This document shows, piece by piece, positions 8,312 through 17,506 of a DNA stretch of 64,000 nucleotides. A program made the position numbers and the translations under genes. Within the stretch, counting starts at the first letter, position 1, and each line of letters begins with the position of its first letter. The notes below the pieces were generated by a model, which had not been told where the DNA came from, ran no database searches, and saw only the letters and a program-made list of their open reading frames with translations. Where the stretch lies: NCBI RefSeq assembly GCF_018904615.1, contig NZ_JADCNH010000019.1, positions 17,556 through 81,555 of the forward strand. Direction: 5' to 3'. Origin of the DNA: Verticiella alkaliphila. Its GTDB lineage: Bacteria > Pseudomonadota > Gammaproteobacteria > Burkholderiales > Burkholderiaceae_B.

Positions 8312-8788
8312 TGGCCCTGCGGGCGTCGCGTACCGCCGTCAGGCGGCCGCGACGGCCCAATGCGTTGTCACTGTCGACTGGGCAGGCGTCGTGACCGCAC
8401 CGAGGTCGGTCTGGGCCGCGGTCGGCGTGATGTCGGTGGGGACCGACGGCTCAGGGGCCACCGCTCGCGGCTCCATGATGAGCGAGGCGCGAGAGGCAAG
8501 CCGCAAACGCAGGCGAGCGGCGCTCATGTGCGGCTCCACGCGGTAAAAGGACCGGAAGCATCAGGGCGCGCGGTCGACACAGGCGCGCAACGGGTGACCC
8601 ACGGGGTCCACGTCGGGTAAGTCATGCAGGATTCGTCAGGTGGAGGGCGCGGCAGGCCAGGGATCGGCGTGCGCGACGGCGCGTGGCAGCATGTTCTGTG
8701 CCTGCGCTCAACGGCAGGGGCATGGGCTTTGCCTGAAGACAGGGGCATCCCATCTGCAGCCCCCGCGGCTGCACGCGCAAGGAGACCC
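8312..8788. other. 477-base region without a confident gene
   Basis: The stretch between the Bug gene and the P450 gene carries no recognised protein. On the minus strand it holds two short overlapping frames, 8524..8625 (33 codons) and 8339..8527 (62 codons); the second is listed separately. A good ribosome binding site (GGAG) appears just before the P450 ATG at 8789. I saw no repeat, tRNA-like fold or clear terminator. Confidence 0.5.
8339..8527 (-). CDS. possible small protein, 62 residues
   Basis: The frame starts at an ATG preceded by GGAG at a good distance (an in-frame GTG at 8539 is the alternative). It encodes an Arg/Leu-rich start, a Pro/Thr/Ala-rich middle and an Ala-rich end. Third codon positions are strongly G/C while second positions are not, the pattern of real genes in this window. 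A 33-codon frame (8524..8625) ends by overlapping its ATG as ATGA, which would fit translational coupling, although that upstream frame has no ribosome binding site. I recognise no family. It could equally be chance. Confidence 0.3.
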   Translation of the reverse strand: MSAARLRLRLASRASLIMEPRAVAPEPSVPTDITPTAAQTDLGAVTTPAQSTVTTHWAVAAA

Positions 8789-10036
8789 ATGCCATTGACG
8801 ATTGCCTTCCCGCTTCCCAAGGCCCCGCAACTGGAGAGCGGCTTCGCGTTGCTCGCCGATCCCTACGGCTTTATCCCCAAGCTTCAGCGCCGATGACACA
8901 GCGATGTGTTCGAAGCGCGCATCCTGCTCAAGCGCACCTTGTGCGTGTCAGGGCCGGAGGCCGCTCGCATGTTCTACGAATCGTCCGCGCTGACGCGCAC
9001 GGGCGCTGCCCCTGAGCCGCTACAGGCCACGCTCTTCGGGAAAGGTACCGTGCAAGGGCTCGACGGCGAACGGCATCGGCGGCGCAAAGGCGTGTTCGTG
9101 CGTCTGCTCGATGCCGAAGCCGCTGCGGACCTGGCTGGCCGAGTCACGCAGGGTTGGGAGCGAATCGCCCGTCAGCGCAGCGGTCAGGGCGAGGTGGACA
9201 TCTACACCGCGAGCCATGCCGTCCTCGCGGATGCTGCCTTTGCCTGGGCAGGTATTCCTGTCAACCGGCACGAGATGCCCGTGCGGCGTGCGGATCTCGT
9301 GGCCTTGTTCGACGATGCGGTCCGCGGCCCGTGGGCGCACCTGCGTTCGCGTCGCGCCCGGGGACGGGCTGAGCAATGGCTCGCTGCCATCGTTCGGGAC
9401 GTGAGAGCCGGTAAGCTGGATGTGTCGACGGGTAGCGCCTTGGCGGTCATCGCCGGCTATGAGGAGGGTGGCGAGCTGTTGCGCCCGCGGGTGGCAGCCG
9501 CCGAGCTGCTCAATGTCGTGCGTCCGATCGTGGCGGTGGCCGTGTTCATCCAGTTCGCCGTGCACGCACTGTATGCCTGGCCGCAGGTGCGTGAACGCAC
9601 GCCTTGGCACGATGCCCGGCATCGGCAGGCCTTCTGCGACGAGGTGCGCCGCTTCTATCCCTTCTTTCCGGTACTGGTGGCCAACGCCAAGGAAACGTTC
9701 GATTGGCAGGGTGTGCGCGTGCATGCCGGCTCCCGGGTGATGCTTGACCTGCACGGCACCAATCGCGACGCCCGCGCCTGGAACGATGCCGACACCTTTC
9801 GTCCGGAGCGCTTTCTCGCTGATCCGGTGCCGACGTATGGCTTGGTGGCGCAAGGTGCGGGCAGTGTGCAAGACCATCATCGCTGCCCCGGGGAGGCGCT
9901 TGCCGTGGCACTCATCGATGCCACTCTCGGTCATTTGCGTCCTCGACTCGACTATTCGCAACCGCCGCAGGATCTGTCGCTCGACCGTGGCCGCATCCCG
10001 GCCTTGCCTCGCCATCGTTTCCAGCTCGGCTGTTGA
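8789..10036 (+). pseudogene. CYP152-type fatty-acid peroxygenase P450 interrupted by in-frame TGA
   Basis: The frame from ATG 8789 (ribosome binding site GGAG in front) reads through the CYP152 N-terminus (LESGFALLADPYGFIPKLQRR), meets TGA at 8894-8896, and continues in the same frame with HSDVFEARILLKR to a stop at 10036. CYP152 enzymes hydroxylate or decarboxylate fatty acids with hydrogen peroxide. The heme Cys (HHRCPGE, codon at 9884), the carboxylate-binding Arg-Pro pair (VVRPIVA) and Gln in TVQGLDG are all intact; Gln here is found in hydroxylases such as P450-BSbeta, whereas OleT decarboxylases have His. The part after the stop could start at GTG 8906 (376 residues) but has no ribosome binding site and lacks the N-terminal strand. 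The TGA is followed by C, a leaky context, so low readthrough is possible. Alternatives are a sequencing error or recent inactivation. Confidence 0.8.
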
Positions 10037-10103
10037 TTGACGAGGGTCTGCGGGTATGGCCGTTGCTCGACGAGCGTCATCTGTCCCGTAACGGAGGTGC
10101 CGC

Positions 10104-10349
10104 ATGGCGACGCATGACAAGAAGGAAGACGAGCGCGATGAGCAGGTCGACATCGCGAACGATGTCCAGAAGGGCATCGAAAGTGCCAACAAAAAGGATG
10201 ACCATCAGCCTCAGGAAAACGAGAGCAAGCGGGCCACGCGCTTTGATGGCTCGCCGGATCCCGACGCCGACAGTGAGCCGGGCATCTTCAGTCCGCGCGA
10301 CGACACGCCGTGGAAGCTCGACAAGAAGTCGGGCCCGCGCAATCCCTGA
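10104..10349 (+). CDS. small hydrophilic protein of unknown function
   Basis: This 81-residue protein is made almost only of charged and polar residues (many Lys, Asp, Glu, Gln), with no hydrophobic core, so it is probably disordered. An excellent ribosome binding site (GGAGGT, about 10 bases before the ATG) and normal codon use support it as a gene. It lies 27 bases upstream of the ferritin-like gene, and both probably share a transcript. Small hydrophilic proteins next to DUF892 genes suggest a general stress role, which is only an inference. I do not recognise a family. Confidence 0.7.
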   Translation: MATHDKKEDERDEQVDIANDVQKGIESANKKDDHQPQENESKRATRFDGSPDPDADSEPGIFSPRDDTPWKLDKKSGPRNP

Positions 10350-10376
10350 TCCTCAACGCCAACCGGAGAACGCATC

Positions 10377-10877
10377 ATGACGGTCAAGACCCTCGAAGAC
10401 CTTTTCATCCACGAACTCTCGGATGTCTATAGCGCCGAGAAGCAACTCGCCCGCGCATTGCCGCGCATGGCACGGGCCGCCGAGAACCCGGAGCTTGCGG
10501 CTGCCTTCACACAGCATCTCGAAGAAACCCGGGGCCAGATCGAGCGCATCGACGCGCTGGTCGATGCGCACGAGCTCCGCTTGAAGCGGATCAAATGCGC
10601 GGCCATGGAAGGCCTGGTCGAAGAATCGCGTGAGATGATCGACGAGGTGGAGAAGGGCCCCGTGCGCGATGCCGCGCTCATCGGGGCTGCGCAAAAGGTC
10701 GAGCACTACGAAATCGCCAGCTATGGCACGTTGTGCGCCGTGGCCAAGCAGTTGGGCTACACCAAGGGATTGCAGCTGCTCAAGGAAACGCTGGCCGAGG
10801 AGAAAGCCACCGACGAGAAGCTGACGGTGCTGGCCGAAGCTGGCGGCGGTAACGCCAAGGCGGCTGACAAGGGTTGA
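10377..10877 (+). CDS. DUF892 (YciE/YciF-type) ferritin-like protein
   Basis: The 166-residue all-helical protein has the DUF892 pattern: LEDLFIHELSDVYSAEKQL at the start, then TQHLEETRGQIERI and KVEHYEIASYGTL, and an EEKATDEKL helix. These supply the Glu/His ligands of a four-helix di-iron bundle. Members such as YciE and YciF of enteric bacteria are induced by general stress; a function in iron or peroxide handling is suspected. The C-terminal tail is Ala/Gly/Lys-rich. It follows the small hydrophilic gene with a 27-base gap and ends 45 bases before the end of the convergent LysR gene. Confidence 0.88.
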   Translation: MTVKTLEDLFIHELSDVYSAEKQLARALPRMARAAENPELAAAFTQHLEETRGQIERIDALVDAHELRLKRIKCAAMEGLVEESREMIDEVEKGPVRDAALIGAAQKVEHYEIASYGTLCAVAKQLGYTKGLQLLKETLAEEKATDEKLTVLAEAGGGNAKAADKG

Positions 10878-10922
10878 GGCGTGGGCGTCGGGCGCACGCT
10901 TCTGGGCTGCACTCCCACGCGG

Positions 10923-11855
10923 TCAAGGTGTCGCCCTGCCTGACGATGCTGCTCGTTGACGACGCAGAGTGCTCGGGGCCGCGACGCGCGCATATTCGCG
11001 CGCCGCGGCATCCCGCACCACGTCGATCAATACTTGGCGCGGCGAGGCTCGTGACCAGATGAGGCCGAAGCGCCGAGGGGCGCAAGGCAGGGGCAGTGGC
11101 AACGTCGCCAGCCCCAGCCGCTCGATGACGCCGTTGGTCGACATCGGCAGGATGGCCACGCCCAAGTCCTGGCTTGCCATCGCTGCAATCGATTCGATGG
11201 CGTTGAGTTCGAAGCGCTCCTGCACCGGAATCCCGCATCGCTGCAGATAGTCCTCGATCTGTCGGCCGCCCCAGTGTGCCCGGTCATAGCGGAGGAACGG
11301 CAAGGTGCGCATGAGCGTGTGTGGGTCCTGGCCAGCATGATGCGCTGCGGCCACCAACACATGAGGCTCCTCGCGCAGCAGCTGCCAGCCGAGACGTTTG
11401 GGCAGTGCGTATGGGGCCTCCAGTGCAATGGCAGCATCCAGATCGCCGCGCTCGATGGCGGGATAGAAGTCGCTGGAATGGCCAGGACGCAAATCCACCC
11501 GCACGCGTGGGTAGCGCGCGAGCAGCATCTTCAGAATGACAGGCACCACGGAGTTAAGTGCCGTTTGCCCAGCGCCCAGTCGCAGCTCGCCCGTGATGTC
11601 GTCGGTCCGTGCCAATTGGCGGATCCGGTCGACGCGCTCCAGGGCCTCGCGCACGGGAGCGAGCAACTGCTCCGCACGATCTGTCAGGTGCACGGTACGG
11701 CCTGCCCGGGCGACCAGTGGCACGCCCCAATCGGCTTCGAGCACGCGGATCTGCTGGGCCACGGCGCCATGGGTGAGGCCCAGCCGACGTGCGGCCTCGG
11801 CCATCGAACCGTGATCGGCCACGGCGATCAGCGTCCTGAGAAAGTCGGTGTTCAT
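10923..11855 (-). CDS. LysR-family transcriptional regulator
   Basis: The 310-residue regulator starts at MNTDFLRTLIAVADHGSMAEAARRLG, a classic LysR winged helix at residues about 1-60, followed by a two-lobed effector domain. The ATG at 11855 is chosen because an upstream extension in the same frame has no LysR character. It is divergent from the CitE-like operon, with 83 bases between the starts, and probably controls it. A short inverted repeat touches its start codon region (see 11856-11870), suggesting autoregulation. Confidence 0.9.
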   Translation of the reverse strand: MNTDFLRTLIAVADHGSMAEAARRLGLTHGAVAQQIRVLEADWGVPLVARAGRTVHLTDRAEQLLAPVREALERVDRIRQLARTDDITGELRLGAGQTALNSVVPVILKMLLARYPRVRVDLRPGHSSDFYPAIERGDLDAAIALEAPYALPKRLGWQLLREEPHVLVAAAHHAGQDPHTLMRTLPFLRYDRAHWGGRQIEDYLQRCGIPVQERFELNAIESIAAMASQDLGVAILPMSTNGVIERLGLATLPLPLPCAPRRFGLIWSRASPRQVLIDVVRDAAAREYARVAAPSTLRRQRAASSGRATP

Positions 11856-11870
11856 GATAGCGATTCTATC
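11856..11870. promoter_or_regulatory. candidate LysR operator
   Basis: GATAG-CGATT-CTATC is an inverted repeat with 5-bp arms and an AT-containing centre, lying directly before the LysR ATG and 69 bases before the CitE-like gene. It includes the ATA-N7-TAT core expected of LysR boxes. Regulation by the adjacent protein is inferred. Confidence 0.4.
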
Positions 11871-11938
11871 GTTTGATCGTAGCCGCCAGGGGTACCTCGG
11901 GTACGACGACGCCGTCACAATCGGCGCTCAGGAAGCCG

Positions 11939-12769
11939 ATGACCATGAAAAGCAAACTGTTCGTTCCCGCCTCGCGCCCCGAGCTCTTCGACAAGGCCTT
12001 CGCGAGTGCTGCGGATGCCTTGTCGTTTGACCTGGAAGACGCTGTAGCCGCCTCGCGCAAGGGCGCCGCCCGGGAGGCGCTGCGCGCTTGGCTGGCACAG
12101 CTTGCGCCTCCATATGAGAAAAAGATTATCGTCCGCGTGAACGCACCCGACACCGACGACTTTGCCGACGATCTGACGAGGCTCGCGGGCCTGCCGGTGC
12201 ACCTCGTCAATGTCCCCAAGCTGGAGACGGCAGCGCAGGTACAGTCGACAGTCGCGGCGCTGGACGCCGCCGGCATTGCCGCAGATCTCCTCATCACCAT
12301 CGAGACGCCAGGTGCCCTTGCCCAGGCCACCGGCATCGCCAAGGCGCATGCGAGGGTGCAAGGGCTGCAACTCGGCCTGGCAGATCTCTTCGAGCCACTC
12401 GGCATCGATCGCCATGATCCGGCCACGTTGCGGCAGGTGATGCTGACGCTGCGATTGGCCGCAGGCGAGGCCGGCAAGTACGTGCTCGACGCCGCCTATG
12501 CGAACGTGGGCGATCCCGACGGCTTTCGCGCTGAAGCCATGCTGTCACGACGCCTGGGGTATCTCGGCAAGTCCTGCATCCACCCCAGTCAGATCGCGCT
12601 GGCCAACTCGGTCTACGGCTTCTCGCCTGAAGAGATCGCCCACGCCCGTCGTCTGGTGGACGAAAGCGAACGACAGCCCGACACCGGTGCCTTCCTGCTC
12701 GACGGCAAGATGATCGACGCGCCTTTCGTGCGCCGGGCGCGCGACATCCTGCTCGCAGCAGGACAATGA
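11939..12769 (+). CDS. CitE-like HpcH/HpaI aldolase family lyase
   Basis: The 276-residue protein belongs to the citrate lyase beta/malyl-CoA lyase branch: KSKLFVPASRPELF at the start, the metal and CoA motif SFDLEDAV, Glu in TIETPGAL, and GKSCIHPSQI near residue 205. Such enzymes split hydroxy-dicarboxyl-CoA thioesters (citramalyl-CoA, malyl-CoA) into an acyl-CoA and a 2-oxo acid. The ATG at 11939 follows AGGAAG closely; ATG 11945 is possible. The stop overlaps the CoA-transferase start as ATGA, so the two are translationally coupled and probably act in sequence: the transferase makes the thioester that this lyase cleaves. Confidence 0.88.
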   Translation: MTMKSKLFVPASRPELFDKAFASAADALSFDLEDAVAASRKGAAREALRAWLAQLAPPYEKKIIVRVNAPDTDDFADDLTRLAGLPVHLVNVPKLETAAQVQSTVAALDAAGIAADLLITIETPGALAQATGIAKAHARVQGLQLGLADLFEPLGIDRHDPATLRQVMLTLRLAAGEAGKYVLDAAYANVGDPDGFRAEAMLSRRLGYLGKSCIHPSQIALANSVYGFSPEEIAHARRLVDESERQPDTGAFLLDGKMIDAPFVRRARDILLAAGQ

Positions 12770-13971
12770 ACGACAGGTCCCTCATGCACATTCCTTCTGC
12801 CGATTCTCTGCCGCTCGATGGCGTTCGCATCCTCGATCTCAGTGCCTACATTGCGGGGCCTTACGGCTGTGCGTTGCTGGCCGACATGGGCGCCACGGTC
12901 ACCAAGGTCGAACCGCCCGAGGGCGACAACCTGCGCAAATATCCGTCGACACTGCCCAAGGAAAGCCGCGCTTTCCTGGGTGTCAATCGTGGAAAGCGTG
13001 GTCTGTGCCTGGATCTGAAAGCGCCGGGCGGTCGCGAGGTGATCCACCGGCTGGCCGCCCAGGCGGACGTCCTGGTGCACAACTTCCGTCCTGGCGTGCC
13101 GGAACGGCTGGGTATCGACGCAGCTACGCTGCATGCGCTCAATCCACGCCTGATCATCTGTGCCATGACGGGTTACGGGGATGCCGGGCCGATGGCACGC
13201 CACGCGGGTTACGACCAGGTCCTGCAATCCATGACGGGCATGTGCGCGTCGCAGGCCAAGGGCGATGGTGAGCCAGAGATCCTGTATGGATCGGTGGTGG
13301 ATTACTACGGCGCCTCGCTCATCGCGAGCAGCATCGGTGCCGCGCTCTACCAGCGCGAGCGCACAGGCCACGGCCAAGTCATCAAGCTGTCGCTGCTGGG
13401 GAGCGCACTCGCCATGCAGTCCGCACGGCTGGTGTGGGCCGACGACGAGCCCCGCCACATCGAGCGCGACATGCGATCGGGGGGCGTGACGGGCATTCAT
13501 CCCACGGCAGAGGGTTACTTGTACTTGTCGGCCAATACGCCGAGGTTCTGGCAGTCGCTGTGCGAACACACGGGGCTCGATGATCTGGCGACCGATACCG
13601 CCTACGATTCTGTGAAAAAGCGCGCGCAACACGCGGACGTGCTCGTGGCCCGTCTGCGTGAAGCGCTGGCGCGCGCGCCAGCGGCCGCGTGGGCAGAGCG
13701 CTTTGGCCAGAGCGTGCCGTGTTCCGTCGTCAACCGCATCGGCGACATGTTCGATCATCCTCAGGTGCAGGCCATGGATTACGTGGGCGATCTTCAGACC
13801 CGCACCGTGCGCTATCGCGGCCTGACCCGTTGGGCGGACTTCGGCGGGGTGACGCCGGATGCACCTGCCGGTGCGCCGGCACTGGGCGAGCACGGCGATG
13901 CCATCCTGGCCGAGGCCGGCTTTTCCGCCGATGACATTCAGGCCTTGCGCGCCAACGCCGCCGTGCATTGA
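12766..13971 (+). CDS. CaiB/BaiF (family III) CoA-transferase
   Basis: The 401-residue protein is a family III CoA-transferase, which moves CoA between carboxylic acids through an aspartyl-CoA intermediate. LDGVRILDLSAYIAGP, LLADMGATVTKVE and a GVNRGKRGLCLDLK segment mark the N-terminal half; the candidate catalytic Asp is in SVVDYYGA. The acyl donor and acceptor cannot be read from the sequence. It overlaps the CitE-like gene by 4 bases and is followed by a cyclase and a Bug receptor, giving an uptake, activation and cleavage operon under the divergent LysR gene. Confidence 0.92.
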   Translation: MNDRSLMHIPSADSLPLDGVRILDLSAYIAGPYGCALLADMGATVTKVEPPEGDNLRKYPSTLPKESRAFLGVNRGKRGLCLDLKAPGGREVIHRLAAQADVLVHNFRPGVPERLGIDAATLHALNPRLIICAMTGYGDAGPMARHAGYDQVLQSMTGMCASQAKGDGEPEILYGSVVDYYGASLIASSIGAALYQRERTGHGQVIKLSLLGSALAMQSARLVWADDEPRHIERDMRSGGVTGIHPTAEGYLYLSANTPRFWQSLCEHTGLDDLATDTAYDSVKKRAQHADVLVARLREALARAPAAAWAERFGQSVPCSVVNRIGDMFDHPQVQAMDYVGDLQTRTVRYRGLTRWADFGGVTPDAPAGAPALGEHGDAILAEAGFSADDIQALRANAAVH

Positions 13972-14032
13972 AGCCGGTCGCCCTCGATGGCACCGTGAAC
14001 GAGATGGCGCTCGCCGCCACCAGGAGACTCGC

Positions 14033-15037
14033 ATGACCACATCACCGCGCTGGGCCCGCCGCCCCGAAGGATCGAACTGGGGCGACTTCGGTCCCGACGA
14101 TCAGCTGGGCACCCTGAACCACCTGCAGCCGGCGCAGCGCCTCGCTGCACTGGCCGAGATCCGAGAAGGCGTGTGCTTCAGCCTTAGCCTGCCGCTGGAC
14201 GTGCCGCGCGCACCGGTGCTCAATCCGCGCCGGCGCGGGCCGGTGATCCAGCCCGCGGAGAAGAATGACTTGCCGGTCTACCGGTATCCGCTGGAACGCG
14301 ACGTGCCGGGCGCGACGGACGTGGTGAGCGACGACCGCGTCGCGCTCTCGCCGCAGTATTCGACCCAGTGGGATGCCCTGGCGCACGTGGGGTCGCTCTA
14401 CGACGCGCACGGCTCGGGCGAGCGTCAGCCAACGGGCTACAACGGCTTTGCCGTGTCGGACGCGCGCGAGAGCCCATTTCGCGGCACGCGCGAGCTGTCC
14501 ATCACGCCCATGGCCACCCATGGCATTCAGGGGCGCGGCGTGATGGTGGATCTGCGCGCCCACTTCGGCGACGGCTTTCGCCGCGTCTCGCACGCCGAGC
14601 TCATGGCGGTGATGGCGCAGGACGGCGTGGAGGTGCGCCCGGGCGACGTGCTGTGCCTGCACACGGGCCTGGCCGATCTCGCGCTGCACCTGCCGGATGC
14701 CGAGCTCGAGCAATTGCGCTCGTCCTGCTGCGTGCTGGATGGTCGGGATCCTGCGCTGCTCGCGTGGATCACGGCATCGCGCATCGCAGCCATCGCAGCC
14801 GACAACCATGCCGTGGAGCAGCGCAATCACGCGCTCGAACATGGCCCGGGGCCACTGCTCCCGCTGCACGAACACTGCCTCTTCAAGCTGGGCCTGCCGC
14901 TGGGCGAGCTCTGGCATCTGACCCCGCTCGCGACCTGGTTGCGCGCACGCGGACGACACGCGTTTTTCCTGACGGCTGCGCCGATGTACCTGCCGGGCCT
15001 CGTCGGCGCGCCCGTGAACCCCCTGGCCACCGTCTGA
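14033..15037 (+). CDS. cyclase family protein (kynurenine formamidase-like fold)
   Basis: The 334-residue protein resembles the cyclase family (PF04199), metal-dependent amide or lactone hydrolases. Around residues 105-125 it has QWDALAHVGSLYDAHGSG, which stands in the place of the HxGTHxD metal motif, and later TPMATHGIQGRG and AADNHAVE. The ATG at 14033 follows CAGGAGA; the frame is open upstream but lies over the CoA-transferase end. In this operon it may open a ring or amide to release the acid that the CoA-transferase activates; that order is inferred. Confidence 0.85.
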   Translation: MTTSPRWARRPEGSNWGDFGPDDQLGTLNHLQPAQRLAALAEIREGVCFSLSLPLDVPRAPVLNPRRRGPVIQPAEKNDLPVYRYPLERDVPGATDVVSDDRVALSPQYSTQWDALAHVGSLYDAHGSGERQPTGYNGFAVSDARESPFRGTRELSITPMATHGIQGRGVMVDLRAHFGDGFRRVSHAELMAVMAQDGVEVRPGDVLCLHTGLADLALHLPDAELEQLRSSCCVLDGRDPALLAWITASRIAAIAADNHAVEQRNHALEHGPGPLLPLHEHCLFKLGLPLGELWHLTPLATWLRARGRHAFFLTAAPMYLPGLVGAPVNPLATV

Positions 15038-15079
15038 GACGGCGCCTATTCCAACGATAACGACCGAGGAGTTCTGTCA

Positions 15080-16042
15080 ATGTCCCGTTTCGCCTTTCAC
15101 AGCCTGGCGATCGCCACCGCCGTGTCCTTTCCGCTGACTGCCCTGGCGGCCTACCCGGATCAGACCATCACGATGGTCGTGCCGTACTCTGCCGGCGGCG
15201 GGGCGGACAATGCGGCCCGCATCATTGCGCAAGGCTTGTCCGAGCGCAGTGGCCAGACGGTGGTGGTCGAGAACAAGGGCGGCGCGAGCGGCTCCATCGG
15301 CACGGCCTACGTCGCCCGCGCCAAGGCCGATGGCTACACCGTGCTCTACGAAGCCTCGGCATTCGCGATCAACCCAGCCGTGCGCCAGTTGCCTTACGAC
15401 ATCGACAAGGACTTCGTGCCGGTCTCGCAAGCGATCACCGTGCCGAACATTCTCGTGGTGTCGACCCAGTCGAAGTTCGAGGACATCGGTTCGCTGCTGA
15501 CCCAGGCCAAGGAAAAGGCCGGGGCCTACACCTTTGCGTCCTATGGCCCGGGCAGCCTGGCGCATCTGGCGGGCGAATTGCTGAACCGCAGTGCCGGCAT
15601 CGAGATGGTCCACATCCCCTACAAGGGCGGCGCGCCCGCGCTGGTGGATGTCATGTCCGGCCAGGTCGACACGTATTTCGCCAATGCTGCCTCGAGCCTG
15701 AATTACGTGAAGGGCGGCAAGCTGCGCGCCATCGCTGTGTCCTCGGCCAAACGCATGCCTGAGCTGCCTGAGGTGCCGACGATTGCCGAATCCGGCATCG
15801 CAGGCTTCGACGTCAATGAGTGGAATGGTGTCTTCCTGCCGTCCGGGACGCCGCCGGACGTGGTGGCCAAGCTCGAATCCCTGCTCCAGGAGGTGGTGGC
15901 CGATCCGGCCGTGCAGCAACGCCTGCGCAACCTGGGTCTGACGCCGGTGGGTAGCAGCAGCGCGGATTTCACGGCTTTCGTGAAGGCCGAGACCGAGCGC
16001 TGGCAGGAAGTCGTCAAGGCCAACGACATCCAGGTCAACTAA
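15080..16042 (+). CDS. Bug-type periplasmic solute receptor
   Basis: The 320-residue product has a signal peptide ending near TALAAYPDQ, then VVPYSAGGGADN, ENKGGASGSIG, LPYDIDKDF and IPYKGG, all typical of Bug receptors. A GAGG ribosome binding site precedes the ATG. As the last gene of the LysR-linked CitE/CoA-transferase/cyclase operon it should recognise the acid this operon degrades. The usual ENRPGA loop is ENKGGA here, so ligand contacts may differ from dicarboxylate-binding members. Confidence 0.93.
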   Translation: MSRFAFHSLAIATAVSFPLTALAAYPDQTITMVVPYSAGGGADNAARIIAQGLSERSGQTVVVENKGGASGSIGTAYVARAKADGYTVLYEASAFAINPAVRQLPYDIDKDFVPVSQAITVPNILVVSTQSKFEDIGSLLTQAKEKAGAYTFASYGPGSLAHLAGELLNRSAGIEMVHIPYKGGAPALVDVMSGQVDTYFANAASSLNYVKGGKLRAIAVSSAKRMPELPEVPTIAESGIAGFDVNEWNGVFLPSGTPPDVVAKLESLLQEVVADPAVQQRLRNLGLTPVGSSSADFTAFVKAETERWQEVVKANDIQVN

Positions 16043-16101
16043 TGCCTTGAATGGCGGGGGCCCGACGCGGCCCGACGCCAGTCCCAGGGCAGACGTCCGC
16101 C

Positions 16102-17463
16102 TCAGGACGCTGCCGTGGGCGTCGTCTCACGCGTCGTCTTGCTGCTCGTGGCGTCGGTGATCCGCGTCACGAGCACCTGATCGATGCGATAGCTGTCGAC
16201 GTCCATCACCTCGAACTTGTAGCCGCCCCAGGTGACGGAATCCGTGCGGCGCGGCACGCGGCGCAGCATTACCATCAGAAAGCCTGCCAGCGTCTCGTAC
16301 TCGTCTTCGTGGAGCAGATCGTCGATCTCCAGCACGCGCTGCACGTCCTGGATGGCGGCGTTGCCGTCGATCAGCCAGGAGTTCTCGTCGCGGCGCACGA
16401 TGGTGTCGTCGTCCCAATCCGGCATCATGCCGCCCATCACGGTGCTCATTACGTCGTTCAGGGTGATGATGCCCACCACCAGGCTGTACTCATTCACGAC
16501 GATCGCGAAGTCCTGCCCGATCTGGCGGAACTGGTCCAGCACCTCGGCCAGCGTCAGGCGATCCGGCAGCACGAGCGCCTTGCGGATGAGGTCGCCCTCG
16601 CGCAGGCGGATCGGCTTGCCGTTGAGCACGCTCTGAAAGAGGTCCCGTGCCTCGACATAGCCCACCACATGATCGATGTCCTTGTCGCACACGGGGTAGG
16701 CAGCGTAGGGCTCCTTGGCAATGCGGGCGCGGATGACGTCGTCAGGGTCGTCGATCAGGAAGTAGGCGATGTGCTCGCGTGCTGTCATCGAGCTGGGCAC
16801 GGTCCTCGTATCCAGCTCGAAGACGTTCTCGATGACTTGCTGCTCGCGCCGCTCCAGCGCGCCAGACAGGGCACCGGCTTCGGTGAGCGCGAGGATGTCG
16901 TCCGAGGTAATGCTCTCGTCGCGTTTTTGCGGCAGCTTGAGCAGCGCCATGAGCCCGTCGGTGAGTTTGGCGTAGAGCCAGACCATGGGCTTGAGCACCA
17001 TCATGAGAAACAGCATGGGGGCGATGATGCGCACGGCGGCCTTTTCGGGGACAGCCATGCTCACGCGCTTGGGCACGAGGTCCGAACCCAGGATGAACAG
17101 GCTCGTCACCAGGAGGAACGCTGTCAGAAAGCCCAGCGTGCCGGCCGCATCCGGCCCCACCCACAGGGCAAAGAGCGGCGTGAAATACGGGCTCAGCATG
17201 CCTTCGCCCACCACGCCGCCCAGCACGCCAATCGCGTTCACGCCGATCTGGATCACCGTGAAGTAGTGTCCCGGCTGCTCCTGCACCCGCATCACGCGTT
17301 CTGCCCGAGGATCGCCTTGTTCGGCCATCTGGCGAAGCCGCAGGCGGCGTGAGGCCGCCATGGCAATCTCGGCAAACGAGAAGAAGGCGCCGGCAGCAAC
17401 CAGCAGGGCGAGCAGGAACAGGCTTTGGGTCAGCGTCATGAGCGGCACGGTCAGGCTACGCAT
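16102..17463 (-). CDS. CNNM/CorC (hemolysin-type) membrane protein
   Basis: The 453-residue protein has the HlyC/CorC layout. Residues about 1-190 form a DUF21 membrane domain with three or four hydrophobic helices. Residues about 210-330 form a pair of CBS domains (LSGALERREQQVIENVFELD, AYPVCDKDIDHVVGYV, FAIVVNEY). Residues about 345-435 form the CorC_HlyC domain (DENSWLIDGNAAIQDV, ETLAGFLM). Relatives transport or sense divalent cations such as magnesium; members like YtfL have been linked to polyamine tolerance. The specific ion is not evident. The start at 17463 has an AGG about 10 bases upstream; ATG 17439 is an alternative. It is transcribed in the same direction as the SDR operon but separated by a hairpin. 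Confidence 0.9.
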   Translation of the reverse strand: MRSLTVPLMTLTQSLFLLALLVAAGAFFSFAEIAMAASRRLRLRQMAEQGDPRAERVMRVQEQPGHYFTVIQIGVNAIGVLGGVVGEGMLSPYFTPLFALWVGPDAAGTLGFLTAFLLVTSLFILGSDLVPKRVSMAVPEKAAVRIIAPMLFLMMVLKPMVWLYAKLTDGLMALLKLPQKRDESITSDDILALTEAGALSGALERREQQVIENVFELDTRTVPSSMTAREHIAYFLIDDPDDVIRARIAKEPYAAYPVCDKDIDHVVGYVEARDLFQSVLNGKPIRLREGDLIRKALVLPDRLTLAEVLDQFRQIGQDFAIVVNEYSLVVGIITLNDVMSTVMGGMMPDWDDDTIVRRDENSWLIDGNAAIQDVQRVLEIDDLLHEDEYETLAGFLMVMLRRVPRRTDSVTWGGYKFEVMDVDSYRIDQVLVTRITDATSSKTTRETTPTAAS

Positions 17464-17506
17464 CGGTCGCCTGAGGCAGCACCAATGGGCTCCGTGACTT
17501 GAGGAA

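Noticed and set aside
8894..8896. Selenocysteine at the TGA of the P450 gene
   Set aside because: CYP152 enzymes have no selenocysteine here, the site is not catalytic, and no SECIS-like hairpin was seen after it.
12613..14040. A 475-codon antisense frame under the CoA-transferase at 12766
   Set aside because: It mirrors the coding frame and has typical antisense composition; no domain was recognised.
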